The translations under genes were made by a program, and so were the position numbers. From Meira nashicola (Eukaryota > Basidiomycota > Exobasidiomycetes > Exobasidiales > Brachybasidiaceae), in the NCBI GenBank assembly GCA_001600355.1, contig BCJU01000001.1:207178-271177 (forward strand): a stretch of DNA of 64,000 nucleotides, given 5' to 3'. Below, in pieces: positions 51,393 to 60,862 of the stretch; positions within the stretch are counted from its first letter, which is position 1; the number at the start of each line of letters is the position of its first letter. A model generated the notes under the pieces. It was not told the DNA's origin, searched no databases, and worked only from the letters and a program-made list of their open reading frames with translations.

Positions 51393-52523
51393 ATGGCAAC
51401 GACCACTTCAACGAATGTCCAACAAACAGTAACACCGCCAATAAAAAGACAAAGCAAAGCAAAAGCACGTAATATTGCACCACCAGCTATTGATGCAAAT
51501 GGTAAACCGATCCCTCATTCAAAAAGATGGGGATATTCAACAAGCGTTTTTTCAAATGGAGAATTCAAATCGACTGGATTTGTTTTATTTTTAATGATTT
51601 TATTCACTTTTTGGAATCAAACAGAAACTGCGTTTAAATTTTATGATTATTTGTATAAAAATTATACTTCTTTTCAAGTAAACTTTTTTGCAACGTACAT
51701 TACAACATTTACCATTTATTGGTTTATTGCTGGATTATTTGCTTTTGTCGATTTAACTGGAAAACCAAAATCTTTTTTCAAATATAAAGTACAACCTTTT
51801 CATCGTGTTGACGGTAAGGAATATTTACACATTGCTAAAATTGCTTTTCGTAATTTTACAGTTGTCGTTATTCCTCTAGTGTATATTCGTGCAACTTTAA
51901 CTCCTGCTCGTATAGATCCTCGTACTTTGGAAGGTCCATGGACAACAATGGGTAATTTATTATTCAACCTTTTATGCACTGAAGTTGGATTTTATTTCAT
52001 GTGAGTAGAGTTTACGTGTTTGACTATAATTCCTTATGCTGACATCTTTTAATTCAGTCATCGATTCTTTCATTCACCATTTATGTATCAACGATTTCAC
52101 AAGCAACATCATTATATGACCGCTCCAGTAGCACTAGCATCAACGTATTGCACAATGACCGAACACGTTTTCAGTAATTTATTACCGAATGCGATTGGAA
52201 CTGGAATAATGAAACCTCATTGGAGTATTCAAATTTGTACTTTTGTTTTATTAAGTACAACAACTCTTTGTGCACATAGTGGATATAATATTCCATTTTT
52301 ATATTCTTCTTTACATCATGATTGGCATCATTTTTATTATACAGAAGCATTTGGACCAACTGGATTATTGGACGGTTTACTTGGAACGAATAAAAAATAT
52401 CATGAAACAATACGTGAAGGTATAGAAAGATATAAAGGAAGTAAAGATAAAGCAAGAGAAGAATTAATGTCCAAATTAGCAGCTTGGGAACAAAATGGTG
52501 GCGTTCAACAAGCTCATAAATGA
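51393..52523 (+). CDS. Di-iron sterol desaturase / methylsterol oxidase-like hydroxylase
   Basis: CDS is join(51393..52000, 52058..52523), 357 residues, with the start at MATTTST. The fatty-acid hydroxylase superfamily histidine boxes are complete: HRFFH (204-208), HKQHH (217-221) and HHDWHH (289-294). The first box is created only by splicing the 57-nt intron (GTGAGT donor, TTCAG acceptor). Several hydrophobic helices (for example near 55-75 and 85-110) place it in the ER membrane. The arrangement HHDWHHFYYTEAFGPTGLLD is closest to ERG25/FAXDC2-type methylsterol oxidases. The substrate is not certain, and a housekeeping ERG25 may lie elsewhere. The stop is 18 bp from the stop of the convergent secreted-protein gene. 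Confidence 0.88.
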
Positions 52524-52541
52524 TGATGATGATGAGAATGT

Positions 52542-53486
52542 CTACTCTGATTCTGTACGTTTGCCCTTTTTCTTCTTTACAACCTGTAATTTATTTTTAG
52601 GTTTTGGATCATATACTCCCATTCTAGCATAATATCATAAAAATAGAATTTAAGTAAGGCTTATGAAAAACTTCATTAACAGAAAACTGAGATACTCACC
52701 TGATCTTTTGTTTTCGTTCACGTTCTTTTTCAGCTTTTTTATCGTACCATTCCCTTCTTTCGTCCGGTTTCAAGTTTCTCAAAAACTTCTTTCGACCTTC
52801 ATATTGTCTTCTATTTCTTGCAATCTTCTCACTTGGCGAAAGATTATTGTATATAATTCTTTGTGATTCTCTGGCTCTTTCTCTTTCATTAGATTCCTGA
52901 AAAAAATGAAGAGAAAGAAAAAAAAAGGTTTTTTAATATATACGATTCTGATTCTTTTCTTGCTACTTACCAGAGAATAATATCTCATCTTTCTTCTCTC
53001 TCTTTTTTTTTGCACGTCATCCAAATCATCCCAATGTTTGCAAGAAGGCGTATGAGGATTACACGTATTCTTTCCTCTAGCATGATAAAATTTCCCTTTT
53101 TCTCTTCCTTTTTTCGTATTTACCATCTTTATCAATTTATCTTGTTCATTCTTATTAATCAGTCTTGCTTTTGTGATCAATGTTTTTCGTTTTTTTGGAA
53201 TTATTGTTGATAATTCATTCTGTTGCTGAAAATCTTTTTTAGGTCTTGTTTCCGTATTTCTCTTTCTTTTATTTCCCCATATAGTTGAATTTGGATCATT
53301 GTAAGCAGAAGTATACTCTTCTTCTTCTTTCTCTGGATTTTTAGAAAGAATACCACTTTGCTTATAACTCTCATTAAGATCCCAAGAAAAAGCTTGATGA
53401 TTTGATGGAGTGGATTGTTGTTGAACAGTAGATACAGGAAAAGATCTGATAACTACTATCAGCAACACCAACAGTGAAAACTGCAT
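52542..53486 (-). CDS. Secreted Lys/Arg-rich protein with a DLN motif (candidate effector)
   Basis: CDS is complement(join(52542..52623, 52700..52896, 52971..53486)), 264 residues. Both introns (74 and 76 nt) have consensus ends, and the frame is open throughout. The start at 53486 (MQFSLLVLLIVVIRSFPVS) gives a signal peptide. A DLN motif follows at 36-38 (FSWDLNESY). The rest is very basic: Lys/Arg clusters (NKRKRN, PKKRKT) resembling nuclear signals, a CNPHTPSC pair of cysteines, then a long charged helix with ERERARESQ and RREWYDKKAEKERERK. No known domain was recognised. The tail converges on the hydroxylase gene. Alternatively the hydrophobic N-terminus could be a membrane anchor. Function is unknown. 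Confidence 0.65.
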
Positions 53487-53722
53487 CTTTTCAAAACTTG
53501 AATACTGTAAAAGATTGCGATCAAGATAAAGACATTCCAAGTTTTGTGAGGTTTATTGAATTTTGCGTTTGGCATTTCACATACGCACTGCTTTCTTTCA
53601 TCTCTATTTAAAATTACTAACAGCCCCTACTGTTTACGTCCCGAAGTAATGACTCTATCCGATCAAATAAACAATAAAAATACAAGCGATAATACAAGTG
53701 TATGGTAATAAGGGTATTATGT

Positions 53723-55084
53723 TCAAGCATACGGATCACGCTTGATTTCTGCACCGGCATTTGATGTTTCTTTTGTTGCAGCGATTGAATCTTCATTTGC
53801 TTCTTCTTCCACCCATGCTCCATTCAAATCAGGAGGTAATTCGTGCATTTGTACACTAGGAGCACCATGCAAATATCGTAATTGTTCTAAACATTCCCTT
53901 CGTATCTTTTCCAAACTTGCCCTTGAATTGGTATTTTCTACTCGTGTTTGTAATGGTTCATGTAATCTATACGTTGGAGCAAAATATTCCAAATATGGCG
54001 TTGTTGGCAATTGATCAGGTACATCACATCCAGTCAAAACTGCTGTCTCGTACGTCCAACATCTAGCAACATTACGAATCGTATATCCACCACCTCCTAA
54101 TACCAATGTTGGTAAATTAAACGACTTGACAAATCTGACACATTCTCCGTGCGCTGCAATACTCAAATTGAAACAACCTAATCTATCAAGACCTAATGAA
54201 TCAGCACCGCATTGCAGTACAATTGATTCTGGTCGAAAAGTGGTTATACTTGGTTCAATGATGGATTTAAACAATGCAACATATGCACTATCATCAATGC
54301 CATCCTGTAACGGCACATTGAGACAAAAGTGCTTCCCAATCGCCGTTCCAATCTCGCTCAATGCTCCTGTGCATGGAAAGAAGTCATTGCCGTATTTGTG
54401 AAAAGAGACTGTCAATACTCGATTGGAGTTATAAAATGCTTCTTGTACTCCATCTCCATGGTGAATATCAATGTCGATGTACAATACACGCGGATGGTAT
54501 CGGAGCAACTCTTGAATTGCCAGTACGATATCGTTTACGTAACAGAAACCGCTCGCTTCTTGCTTCTTTGCATGATGCAATCCGCCACTCCAATTGATTG
54601 CAATATCAGTTTGACCTGAAACGAGTTTACGTGCAGCTGCTAAACTTGCACCTGTATATGTTTTGCAAAAGTCATACATTCCATCGAAAACAGGACAATC
54701 ATCCGCAAAGTTGAAACGTGTAAAAGCCGCTGATGGTGGTGTGGATGGTGTGACTGTACTGAGAAATTCGATATAATCACTATCATGAAACCATTCTAAT
54801 TCTTCCCTTGTTGCTTGTCTAGGCGTATAACATTTCATCTGATCGTGTAATCCATATCCAAGTACCAGCCTATTTGTTAATGTCAATCGCGCAGGTTTCA
54901 TAGGATGTCTTTCACCATAATGATATTCTCCTACACCTTTTGGAAAATAATAACAAACCCTTGGATTTGAATGTGGTTGAATATGTGGTGCATCTTCTTG
55001 AACTGCTTTTCCGGCTCCTGATGCTAAATTTCCATCAAAGAAGAAAGGTGAATCGGAATATGTGTCATATTGAAGTACGACCAT
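53723..55084 (-). CDS. HOS2: Class I histone deacetylase, Hos2/Phd1 type
   Basis: A single exon of 453 residues. The catalytic centre is complete: HH170-171 in GGLHHAKK, zinc ligands Asp206 and His208 in [10 protein letters not shown], Asp295 in CGADSLG, and the [14 protein letters not shown] segment with the catalytic Tyr. The C-terminal [14 protein letters not shown] resembles HDAC3/Hos2 proteins rather than Rpd3. The enzyme removes acetyl groups from histone tails; in yeast Hos2 acts in the Set3 complex. The N-terminus has about 35 extra residues before the conserved [23 protein letters not shown]. It is divergent from ISM1 with a 279-bp shared upstream region. Confidence 0.92.
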   Translation of the reverse strand: MVVLQYDTYSDSPFFFDGNLASGAGKAVQEDAPHIQPHSNPRVCYYFPKGVGEYHYGERHPMKPARLTLTNRLVLGYGLHDQMKCYTPRQATREELEWFHDSDYIEFLSTVTPSTPPSAAFTRFNFADDCPVFDGMYDFCKTYTGASLAAARKLVSGQTDIAINWSGGLHHAKKQEASGFCYVNDIVLAIQELLRYHPRVLYIDIDIHHGDGVQEAFYNSNRVLTVSFHKYGNDFFPCTGALSEIGTAIGKHFCLNVPLQDGIDDSAYVALFKSIIEPSITTFRPESIVLQCGADSLGLDRLGCFNLSIAAHGECVRFVKSFNLPTLVLGGGGYTIRNVARCWTYETAVLTGCDVPDQLPTTPYLEYFAPTYRLHEPLQTRVENTNSRASLEKIRRECLEQLRYLHGAPSVQMHELPPDLNGAWVEEEANEDSIAATKETSNAGAEIKRDPYA

Positions 55085-55363
55085 TCTGCTTCACCATACG
55101 TTATCGTGGCAAAAAGAATGGTCGGAATGCAAGAGGGTGAAGGTGAATGAATGCAAAAGGTCAAAGTGGATGGAGATCAATAATAAAGCCAACCTGCAGG
55201 GCTAAATCGATTAAGCTTTACGCCTAGAGCCGTTTTCCGTCAATTAAGCTTCAGTGCCGCGCTAAACTTTTTTTTTTTCAATAATTGGAAGCTCTTCGCA
55301 ACTTGTGCTACTTCTATTTCCGATCAACTGTACTACAAACTGGTTTCAGGGAAAAATGTCGAT

Positions 55364-58300
55364 ATGATAATACAAAGGTTACGGATATCGAAGAATTATA
55401 CTGCCTTGAAAGGAGTAGGAACATCTCAACTGATACCATGTTCAAAATGTCGAATGTATGCTACGGTACAGCCGGAAAGCACGACATCCAACAAAAAGCC
55501 CAAAAAGGATGATCGATGGTCACATACATTACAGCTTCCAAAGACAAAATTCGAGATTCGATATGATGTCTCAAAGACAGAAGCATTTTATCACAAAAGA
55601 ACAACAACTGAACTCTATAATTGGCAAGCTGCTCAAATTGATCGTCCTGCATTTGTATTGCATGATGGTCCTCCATACGCTAATGGATCATTGCACGTTG
55701 GTCATGCTCTCAATAAAATATTAAAAGACGTCATTAATCGATATCAAGTTTCGATCGGAAATAGGGTACACTATCAACCCGGTTGGGATTGTCATGGTCT
55801 TCCGATCGAGAATAAAGTGTTTGGAAGAGAAGAGTTTACAGGTCTTTCACCAAGTACAGCACCTGTAGATAAAATTCGCGGAAAAGCAAGAGAATTAGCC
55901 AGCGAAGCAATGCAGGAACAATTAAACTCGTTCAAGATGTATGGTATTATGGCTGATTGGAGTTCAGATACGACATATAGAACGTTCGATAAGCAATACA
56001 TTCATAGACAGATGAGGATCATGCGGGAGATGGTTCGAAGGGGGCTCATTTATCGTGCTCATAGACCTGTATTTTGGTCACCATCTTCTCGATCAGCTTT
56101 GGCCGAAGCAGAGATTGAATATGACGAAAACTATGTCAGTTCCTCAGCATACGTCAAATTTCCATTGACAGCAGGACCGACACTATTGAAAAAGGCCAAT
56201 GATAATAAGAAAGCTTTGGCTGGAGTCAATATTATCATTTGGACAACAACACCTTGGACTCTTCCTTCGAATATGTCTGTCAATGTGAATCCATCTCTCA
56301 CATATTGTATTGTTCGAGCAACATCTGGTCCTTGTGAAGGGGAGCATATGCTCATTGCAAAGGATCGCATAGCTAATTTCGAACAGCTAAAGATCGGATT
56401 GAACACGAAAGGTGCAAGTAATAGGCCAGTTATAGGTGATTTGGAAATTTTGATGGAATTTCAAGGCACTGATCTAATCGATTCAAAATACCGTCATCCT
56501 TTTTTGCCAAGCAATGATAGTGACCGACCAATCATTGCAGCTAGCTATGTCACTGCAGAATCCGGTACTGGTTTGGTGCATAGTGCACCTGGACATGGTA
56601 AAGATGATTACAATGTTTGGCAAGAGTACTGTCAAACCAACCCAAAGGCATCCCAAGAATCTATCATCTCACCTGTTGATGATTCCAGTTGCTTCACAAG
56701 ACAAGTGCGAAATTTGAATGGTCAATCGCAAGATAGTGAGCTAATCGGAATGCCTGTGCAATCAGAGGGAACAAGGACGATCATTAAACAACTATATAAT
56801 AGCTTCGATCTTCTTACAGAAATTCGATATCAACACAGATATCCGATCGATTGGCGTACATCCAGACCTATCATCGTGCGATGTACTTCGCAATGGTTTG
56901 CAAATTTGGAGCCGATCAAAGGGGCAGCATTGGCAGCGTTGGACGACGTCAATTTCACCCCAATTTCGGGAAAGGCAAGATTGGAGGCATTGATACGGAA
57001 ACGGAATGAATGGTGCATAAGTCGACAACGCGTTTGGGGTGTGCCAATTCCAATTGTCTATAATATTGAAACTGATGAACCTTTGTTTTCTATCGAAAAT
57101 ATGGATCACATTGAAAAAGTATTGATGGAAAAAGGAATAGATTATTGGTGGCAAGGAGATGCAGAAGAATTTGTCATTCCTTCTGAGCGCAAGGATGGCA
57201 TCAAATGGCGCAAAGGCGAGGATATAGTTGATGTATGGTTTGACAGTGGCTCATCTTGGAGTCTTTTGCCAGAAGTACAAGACTCATTTGCTAAAGATGG
57301 GAATCTGATCATTCCCAATGCCCCAATTGCAGATGTTTACCTTGAAGGAACGGATCAACATCGAGGTTGGTTCCAATCATCTCTTCTAACGTACATTGCA
57401 ATGGCAGACTCTGATTCACCTTCTGCTCCTTACAAAAATGTGATCACACACGGTTTCATCATTGATAGGAAGGGAGACAAAATGTCAAAATCTCGTGGAA
57501 ATGTTCTGTCACCACAGGTCATCATTGAGGGTGAAGGTACAAGATACGGTGAGCCGGCTTATGGAGCAGACGTACTTCGATTTTGGGCAACTCGTGGTGA
57601 TCCGCAAAGTGATATCAGAATTTCACCTTTGATCATCAAAAACGCAGCTGAGGCAATGAGAAAGTTGCGCAATACATGTCGATTCATCTTGGGATCTATT
57701 CCTCCTGCTGGGCAAGTGCCAAAGTTGCAAAAGGATCAAATGGACATTTTGGATCGATATATTCTTGATAGGTTGTTGAATTTGGATGAATGTTGCAGAA
57801 GAGCATACGATTCTTTCGACTTTGCTCAAGTTGTTCGGAGGGCAAGTGATTTCTGCAATACAGATCTTTCAAGTTTATACTTGGACGTTGTCAAAGATAG
57901 ACTCTATTCTGATCCTTTAGATAGTATCAGAAGACAGACTACCATTGCAATCTTGGATCAAGTTTTGCGTACAATTGTTTCCATTTTGGCGCCAATCGTA
58001 CCACATTTGGCGGAAGAGATTCATCAGTTCCACAAAGGTGAAGATAATGCTGAGCAGACTGAGTCTATATTCAAAACCGGCTGGCAAAGCGTTCCAGAGC
58101 AGTATCGTGATATTGAAGCTGAGAAAGAATGCGGGGAATTGTTGGCATTTCGATCGGACCTTTATTCAATTTTAGAGAAAGGACGTCAATCCAAGATACT
58201 CACCACATCTTTTGGTGTTGATGTAAACATTTACGCAGAAGAAAACAATTCTTTCACAGCAACATTGAAAAAGTATACAGACACATTACCGGATCTTTTG

Positions 58301-58507
58301 ATGGTGTCTCATGTCAATATTTATGATGCGTCATCAGATACGCAAGTAGAAGGAGATTTGAATTTGAAGGGAGACTATCGAGGTGTTCGTTATTCAGTTC
58401 AATCATCCAAAGGGACTAGATGTCCACGTTGTTGGACATATCGTAAAGAGAAAGAAGAGGATACGCTTTGTGGTCGTTGTGAGAAAGCGGTGAACGGATT
58501 GCATTAG
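55364..58507 (+). CDS. ISM1: Mitochondrial isoleucyl-tRNA synthetase
   Basis: A single exon of 1047 residues. The class I signature motifs are HVGH (111-114, within YANGSLHVGHALN) and KMSKS (706-710). WQGDAEEF and DVWFDSGSSW are typical of bacterial/mitochondrial IleRS. A C-terminal zinc module with CPRC near 1020-1023 and CGRC near 1037-1040 is the bacterial type. The enzyme charges tRNA-Ile in mitochondria. The N-terminus is basic and Ser/Thr-rich without acidic residues in the first 30 or so, consistent with a targeting peptide before DRWSHTLQLPKT. The ATG at 55364 is the first in frame. Confidence 0.95.
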   Translation: MIIQRLRISKNYTALKGVGTSQLIPCSKCRMYATVQPESTTSNKKPKKDDRWSHTLQLPKTKFEIRYDVSKTEAFYHKRTTTELYNWQAAQIDRPAFVLHDGPPYANGSLHVGHALNKILKDVINRYQVSIGNRVHYQPGWDCHGLPIENKVFGREEFTGLSPSTAPVDKIRGKARELASEAMQEQLNSFKMYGIMADWSSDTTYRTFDKQYIHRQMRIMREMVRRGLIYRAHRPVFWSPSSRSALAEAEIEYDENYVSSSAYVKFPLTAGPTLLKKANDNKKALAGVNIIIWTTTPWTLPSNMSVNVNPSLTYCIVRATSGPCEGEHMLIAKDRIANFEQLKIGLNTKGASNRPVIGDLEILMEFQGTDLIDSKYRHPFLPSNDSDRPIIAASYVTAESGTGLVHSAPGHGKDDYNVWQEYCQTNPKASQESIISPVDDSSCFTRQVRNLNGQSQDSELIGMPVQSEGTRTIIKQLYNSFDLLTEIRYQHRYPIDWRTSRPIIVRCTSQWFANLEPIKGAALAALDDVNFTPISGKARLEALIRKRNEWCISRQRVWGVPIPIVYNIETDEPLFSIENMDHIEKVLMEKGIDYWWQGDAEEFVIPSERKDGIKWRKGEDIVDVWFDSGSSWSLLPEVQDSFAKDGNLIIPNAPIADVYLEGTDQHRGWFQSSLLTYIAMADSDSPSAPYKNVITHGFIIDRKGDKMSKSRGNVLSPQVIIEGEGTRYGEPAYGADVLRFWATRGDPQSDIRISPLIIKNAAEAMRKLRNTCRFILGSIPPAGQVPKLQKDQMDILDRYILDRLLNLDECCRRAYDSFDFAQVVRRASDFCNTDLSSLYLDVVKDRLYSDPLDSIRRQTTIAILDQVLRTIVSILAPIVPHLAEEIHQFHKGEDNAEQTESIFKTGWQSVPEQYRDIEAEKECGELLAFRSDLYSILEKGRQSKILTTSFGVDVNIYAEENNSFTATLKKYTDTLPDLLMVSHVNIYDASSDTQVEGDLNLKGDYRGVRYSVQSSKGTRCPRCWTYRKEKEEDTLCGRCEKAVNGLH

Positions 58508-58853
58508 ATGTATACTATTCATTGACACAATACAGAACATTCATTGCTTGAAACTGTTTGGCTTTTGTGAAGCGATGCCCATTGATGATACTGATGTGTC
58601 TATCCGGGGCATCGTTACGCAATTTTATGAGCGTGAATGAATTGACCATCAGATTGAAAGAGACAATTCTATTGAGCACAGATCATTACCGTACTTAATG
58701 CTATCGTGGCTGTAGGATAAGGGGCTGTCAAGATAGTTTGCGTTCTATACGCAAAGTAGCAAACAAAAAACTTCAGTGAAGTTAAAGTACGACATTAAAT
58801 CTTGATCAATTGTTTGTTTCATTCTCCCAAACAATGTTCACAAAAAAGGGAAT
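58508..58853. promoter_or_regulatory. Intergenic region with an 8-bp hairpin
   Basis: A 346-bp interval between ISM1 and the DLNxxP-protein gene. Arms CGATGCCC (58573-58580) and GGGCATCG (58607-58614) form a perfect 8-bp stem with a 26-nt loop about 65 nt after the ISM1 stop, so it probably lies in the 3' UTR. No gene was seen. Confidence 0.45.
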
Positions 58854-60098
58854 ATGATGAAAATTCATTTTTGCTTGTTGATCTACATCTTAGCTTGCTT
58901 TTTACAATATGCCTATTGCGCAAAAAGTGGAGAGAGCGGGAGTCCTTCTCGTAATTCGGGTTTCAAAAGGCCAAGAACGCCTGATAAAGCTCTTTTCGAT
59001 CTAAATTCTTCACCTCCTCGAGAGGAAAAAGAGCATGATCGATTATCACCAACGAAAAGTTTATCAAAACCTTCATCTTCATCTCATCAAAGTGGATCAC
59101 ATGTACCGAAACGCGCAAGACGTCAATCAACATCACCCACAGGAAGTCTGAATAAAATCTCATCTCCGGCTCATCAAAGTGAATCGCATTCAATGGGTAA
59201 AGGCAAAGAACAACGCAAATATTCTTTAACGCCATCTTTGTCTTCATCTTATTCTGATTCTATTAAATATTATCCTACAGGGGGACAGATTAAAACTGGT
59301 GAATACGGCAGTCAGCTAAGAACTCCTTCACCGACTTCGTCACAAAAAAGAAGACAACGAAGTCCTACGCCAGATTCTGGTCGAAGAACGAAAGAACGCA
59401 GCCCTACACCGGAATCTACGAGAAAGCATGAAAGTGGACAGATAACTCCGAAAGACGCACAATCTCTTAGTAAGATGCATCCTCTTGATCCACGTGCTTC
59501 TGGTACGAAAAAAATCGTTATAAATTCTCCTTTGGTGCTTTCTTCTTCTAGTCAATACACTCACGGCCATTCTGGACGTTCTTCTTCAACCCTTACTCCG
59601 ATCACTGCGATGCTTCTTGAAAATGACATGGCATATAAAGAGAGAACGGGACATTCTCCTCCACCTTATCAATCTCATAGCGATACACGCAGTTATGATT
59701 TCCTTGGTGGATATGCTAGCTCGCCTGGATCAATTCAACAACAATTATTGCACGATACCGCAAGTAGTCGAAGTCCAAGTCCTAGAGGCCTTCAAAGAAG
59801 TCAAGCTTCAGCTGGGCAAAGCGTTCCTCATTCTTCTCATGGAGGTCATACTGAAGCTCCTGCTCCTGCTTCTAGCGCCCAAAGTGTTCATAATAGTGGC
59901 TCCTTTTCCACCCAGAGTCACACGGTGCCTCGCTCTTCTCTTCGTCGGGAAGGAACTACATCTCCTCCCGAACCTAGTAATAGTAGCTCCTCTCGCGAAG
60001 GTAGCTCACCTCATCCTGATGCTGCGATTGCATCTCCAACGCATAGCGGCCATAGTGTCGGTTCTATCAAATCTAGCAAGAGGAGTGGCAGCCATTGA
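58854..60098 (+). CDS. Secreted Ser/Pro-rich protein with DLNxxP motif (candidate effector)
   Basis: A single exon of 414 residues. The signal peptide is residues 1-22 (core CLLIYILACFLQ, ending AYCA). Immediately after it is KRPRTPDKALFDLNSSPP; the DLNSSP at 49-54 is an exact DLNxxP, one form of the plant EAR repression motif. The remainder is disordered and Ser/Pro/His-rich, with internal repeats: SPTPDS and SPTPES, and two related blocks containing HQSGSH and HQSESH. Basic clusters (FKRPR, PKRARRQ, KRRQR) could serve as nuclear signals. The smut effector Jsi1 binds the plant co-repressor Topless through a DLNxxP motif, so this is a good analogue candidate. No enzymatic domain is visible. 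Confidence 0.78.
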   Translation: MMKIHFCLLIYILACFLQYAYCAKSGESGSPSRNSGFKRPRTPDKALFDLNSSPPREEKEHDRLSPTKSLSKPSSSSHQSGSHVPKRARRQSTSPTGSLNKISSPAHQSESHSMGKGKEQRKYSLTPSLSSSYSDSIKYYPTGGQIKTGEYGSQLRTPSPTSSQKRRQRSPTPDSGRRTKERSPTPESTRKHESGQITPKDAQSLSKMHPLDPRASGTKKIVINSPLVLSSSSQYTHGHSGRSSSTLTPITAMLLENDMAYKERTGHSPPPYQSHSDTRSYDFLGGYASSPGSIQQQLLHDTASSRSPSPRGLQRSQASAGQSVPHSSHGGHTEAPAPASSAQSVHNSGSFSTQSHTVPRSSLRREGTTSPPEPSNSSSSREGSSPHPDAAIASPTHSGHSVGSIKSSKRSGSH

Positions 60099-60147
60099 GA
60101 TGCATGCATTCATGTTTTCCTTCACATTAGCAGCTTTTCTTGATGCA

Positions 60148-60576
60148 CTATGATTTCTCTTCTTTTTCTTTAAGCCGATTATCGAATCCTAATGCTCGTA
60201 AATCCTTCCAAGTTTCATCCACTTCTCCTCCCGATTGAAGATGATACATTTCTAAAAATCCTGTCAAAGTTAAATTTCCATCTTTGTCCACATCAAAATA
60301 TTCTCGAACTTCATCCTTTTCTTCTTTTGACATAGCTTTGCCTTCATTCACTGTTTTCGTAAACGTATCCAGTTCATCTTCTGTAATGATCAATTTTGAT
60401 AGACTTTCATCCTTTTCTCTTGCTTTAATGAATTCATCAAAATTTTTGAACTTCTTCTCCGCATATACTGATTTGGCTTCAGCAGAGAAACGGAGAAATG
60501 TCTTTGTCAATGCAATCGCAAAGTTTGGCGTTAATTCTCCTTCTTCGTCGATCAATTCAACCTGTTCCGCTGACAT
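60148..60576 (-). CDS. Small EF-hand calcium-binding protein
   Basis: A single exon of 142 residues. One canonical EF-hand loop is visible, DVDKDGNLTLTGF (about 94-106), with Asp/Asp/Asp/Asn in the ligand positions and an unusual Gly-Phe where the final Glu is expected (FLEMY follows). A degenerate first half (about 15-60) may form a partner hand. The C-terminus, ETWKDLRALGFDNRL, looks conserved. It is probably a cytosolic calcium-responsive adaptor; no membrane segment or signal peptide is seen. The stop lies about 50 bp from the tail of the convergent DLNxxP gene. Confidence 0.7.
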   Translation of the reverse strand: MSAEQVELIDEEGELTPNFAIALTKTFLRFSAEAKSVYAEKKFKNFDEFIKAREKDESLSKLIITEDELDTFTKTVNEGKAMSKEEKDEVREYFDVDKDGNLTLTGFLEMYHLQSGGEVDETWKDLRALGFDNRLKEKEEKS

Positions 60577-60862
60577 TGCGTACTTTCAAATGTGGTTGTG
60601 AGGGATGCAATGAAGAAGAAAAAAATTTTAGACATCAACACTTTTAGCGCGTTAGACAAATTCACACAAACAAAAGACACGAATTGTATACCTATGCTAA
60701 TTGATAATGTAGACTATGAATGATGAAATAATTGTACAAATGAAGTCTATGAATTGTTATTTTGTGCTTGAACACTTTTTCCATTTAGTAGAAGTGCTTG
60801 GAACGATATCAGTCTCTTGTGCTTTCCTTCATGCATAGACTTGGTTGAGACGATTACCAAAC

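Noticed and set aside
58581..58606. Box C/D snoRNA suggested by TGATGA and CTGA in the loop near 58585
   Set aside because: The two boxes are separated by two bases, with no room for a guide sequence or terminal stem arrangement.
7700..60110. Repeated TGCATG/ATGCATG words in intergenic DNA as a regulatory motif
   Set aside because: The word also occurs in coding sequence, and about 30 chance hits on both strands are expected in 64 kb; I could not show enrichment by eye.
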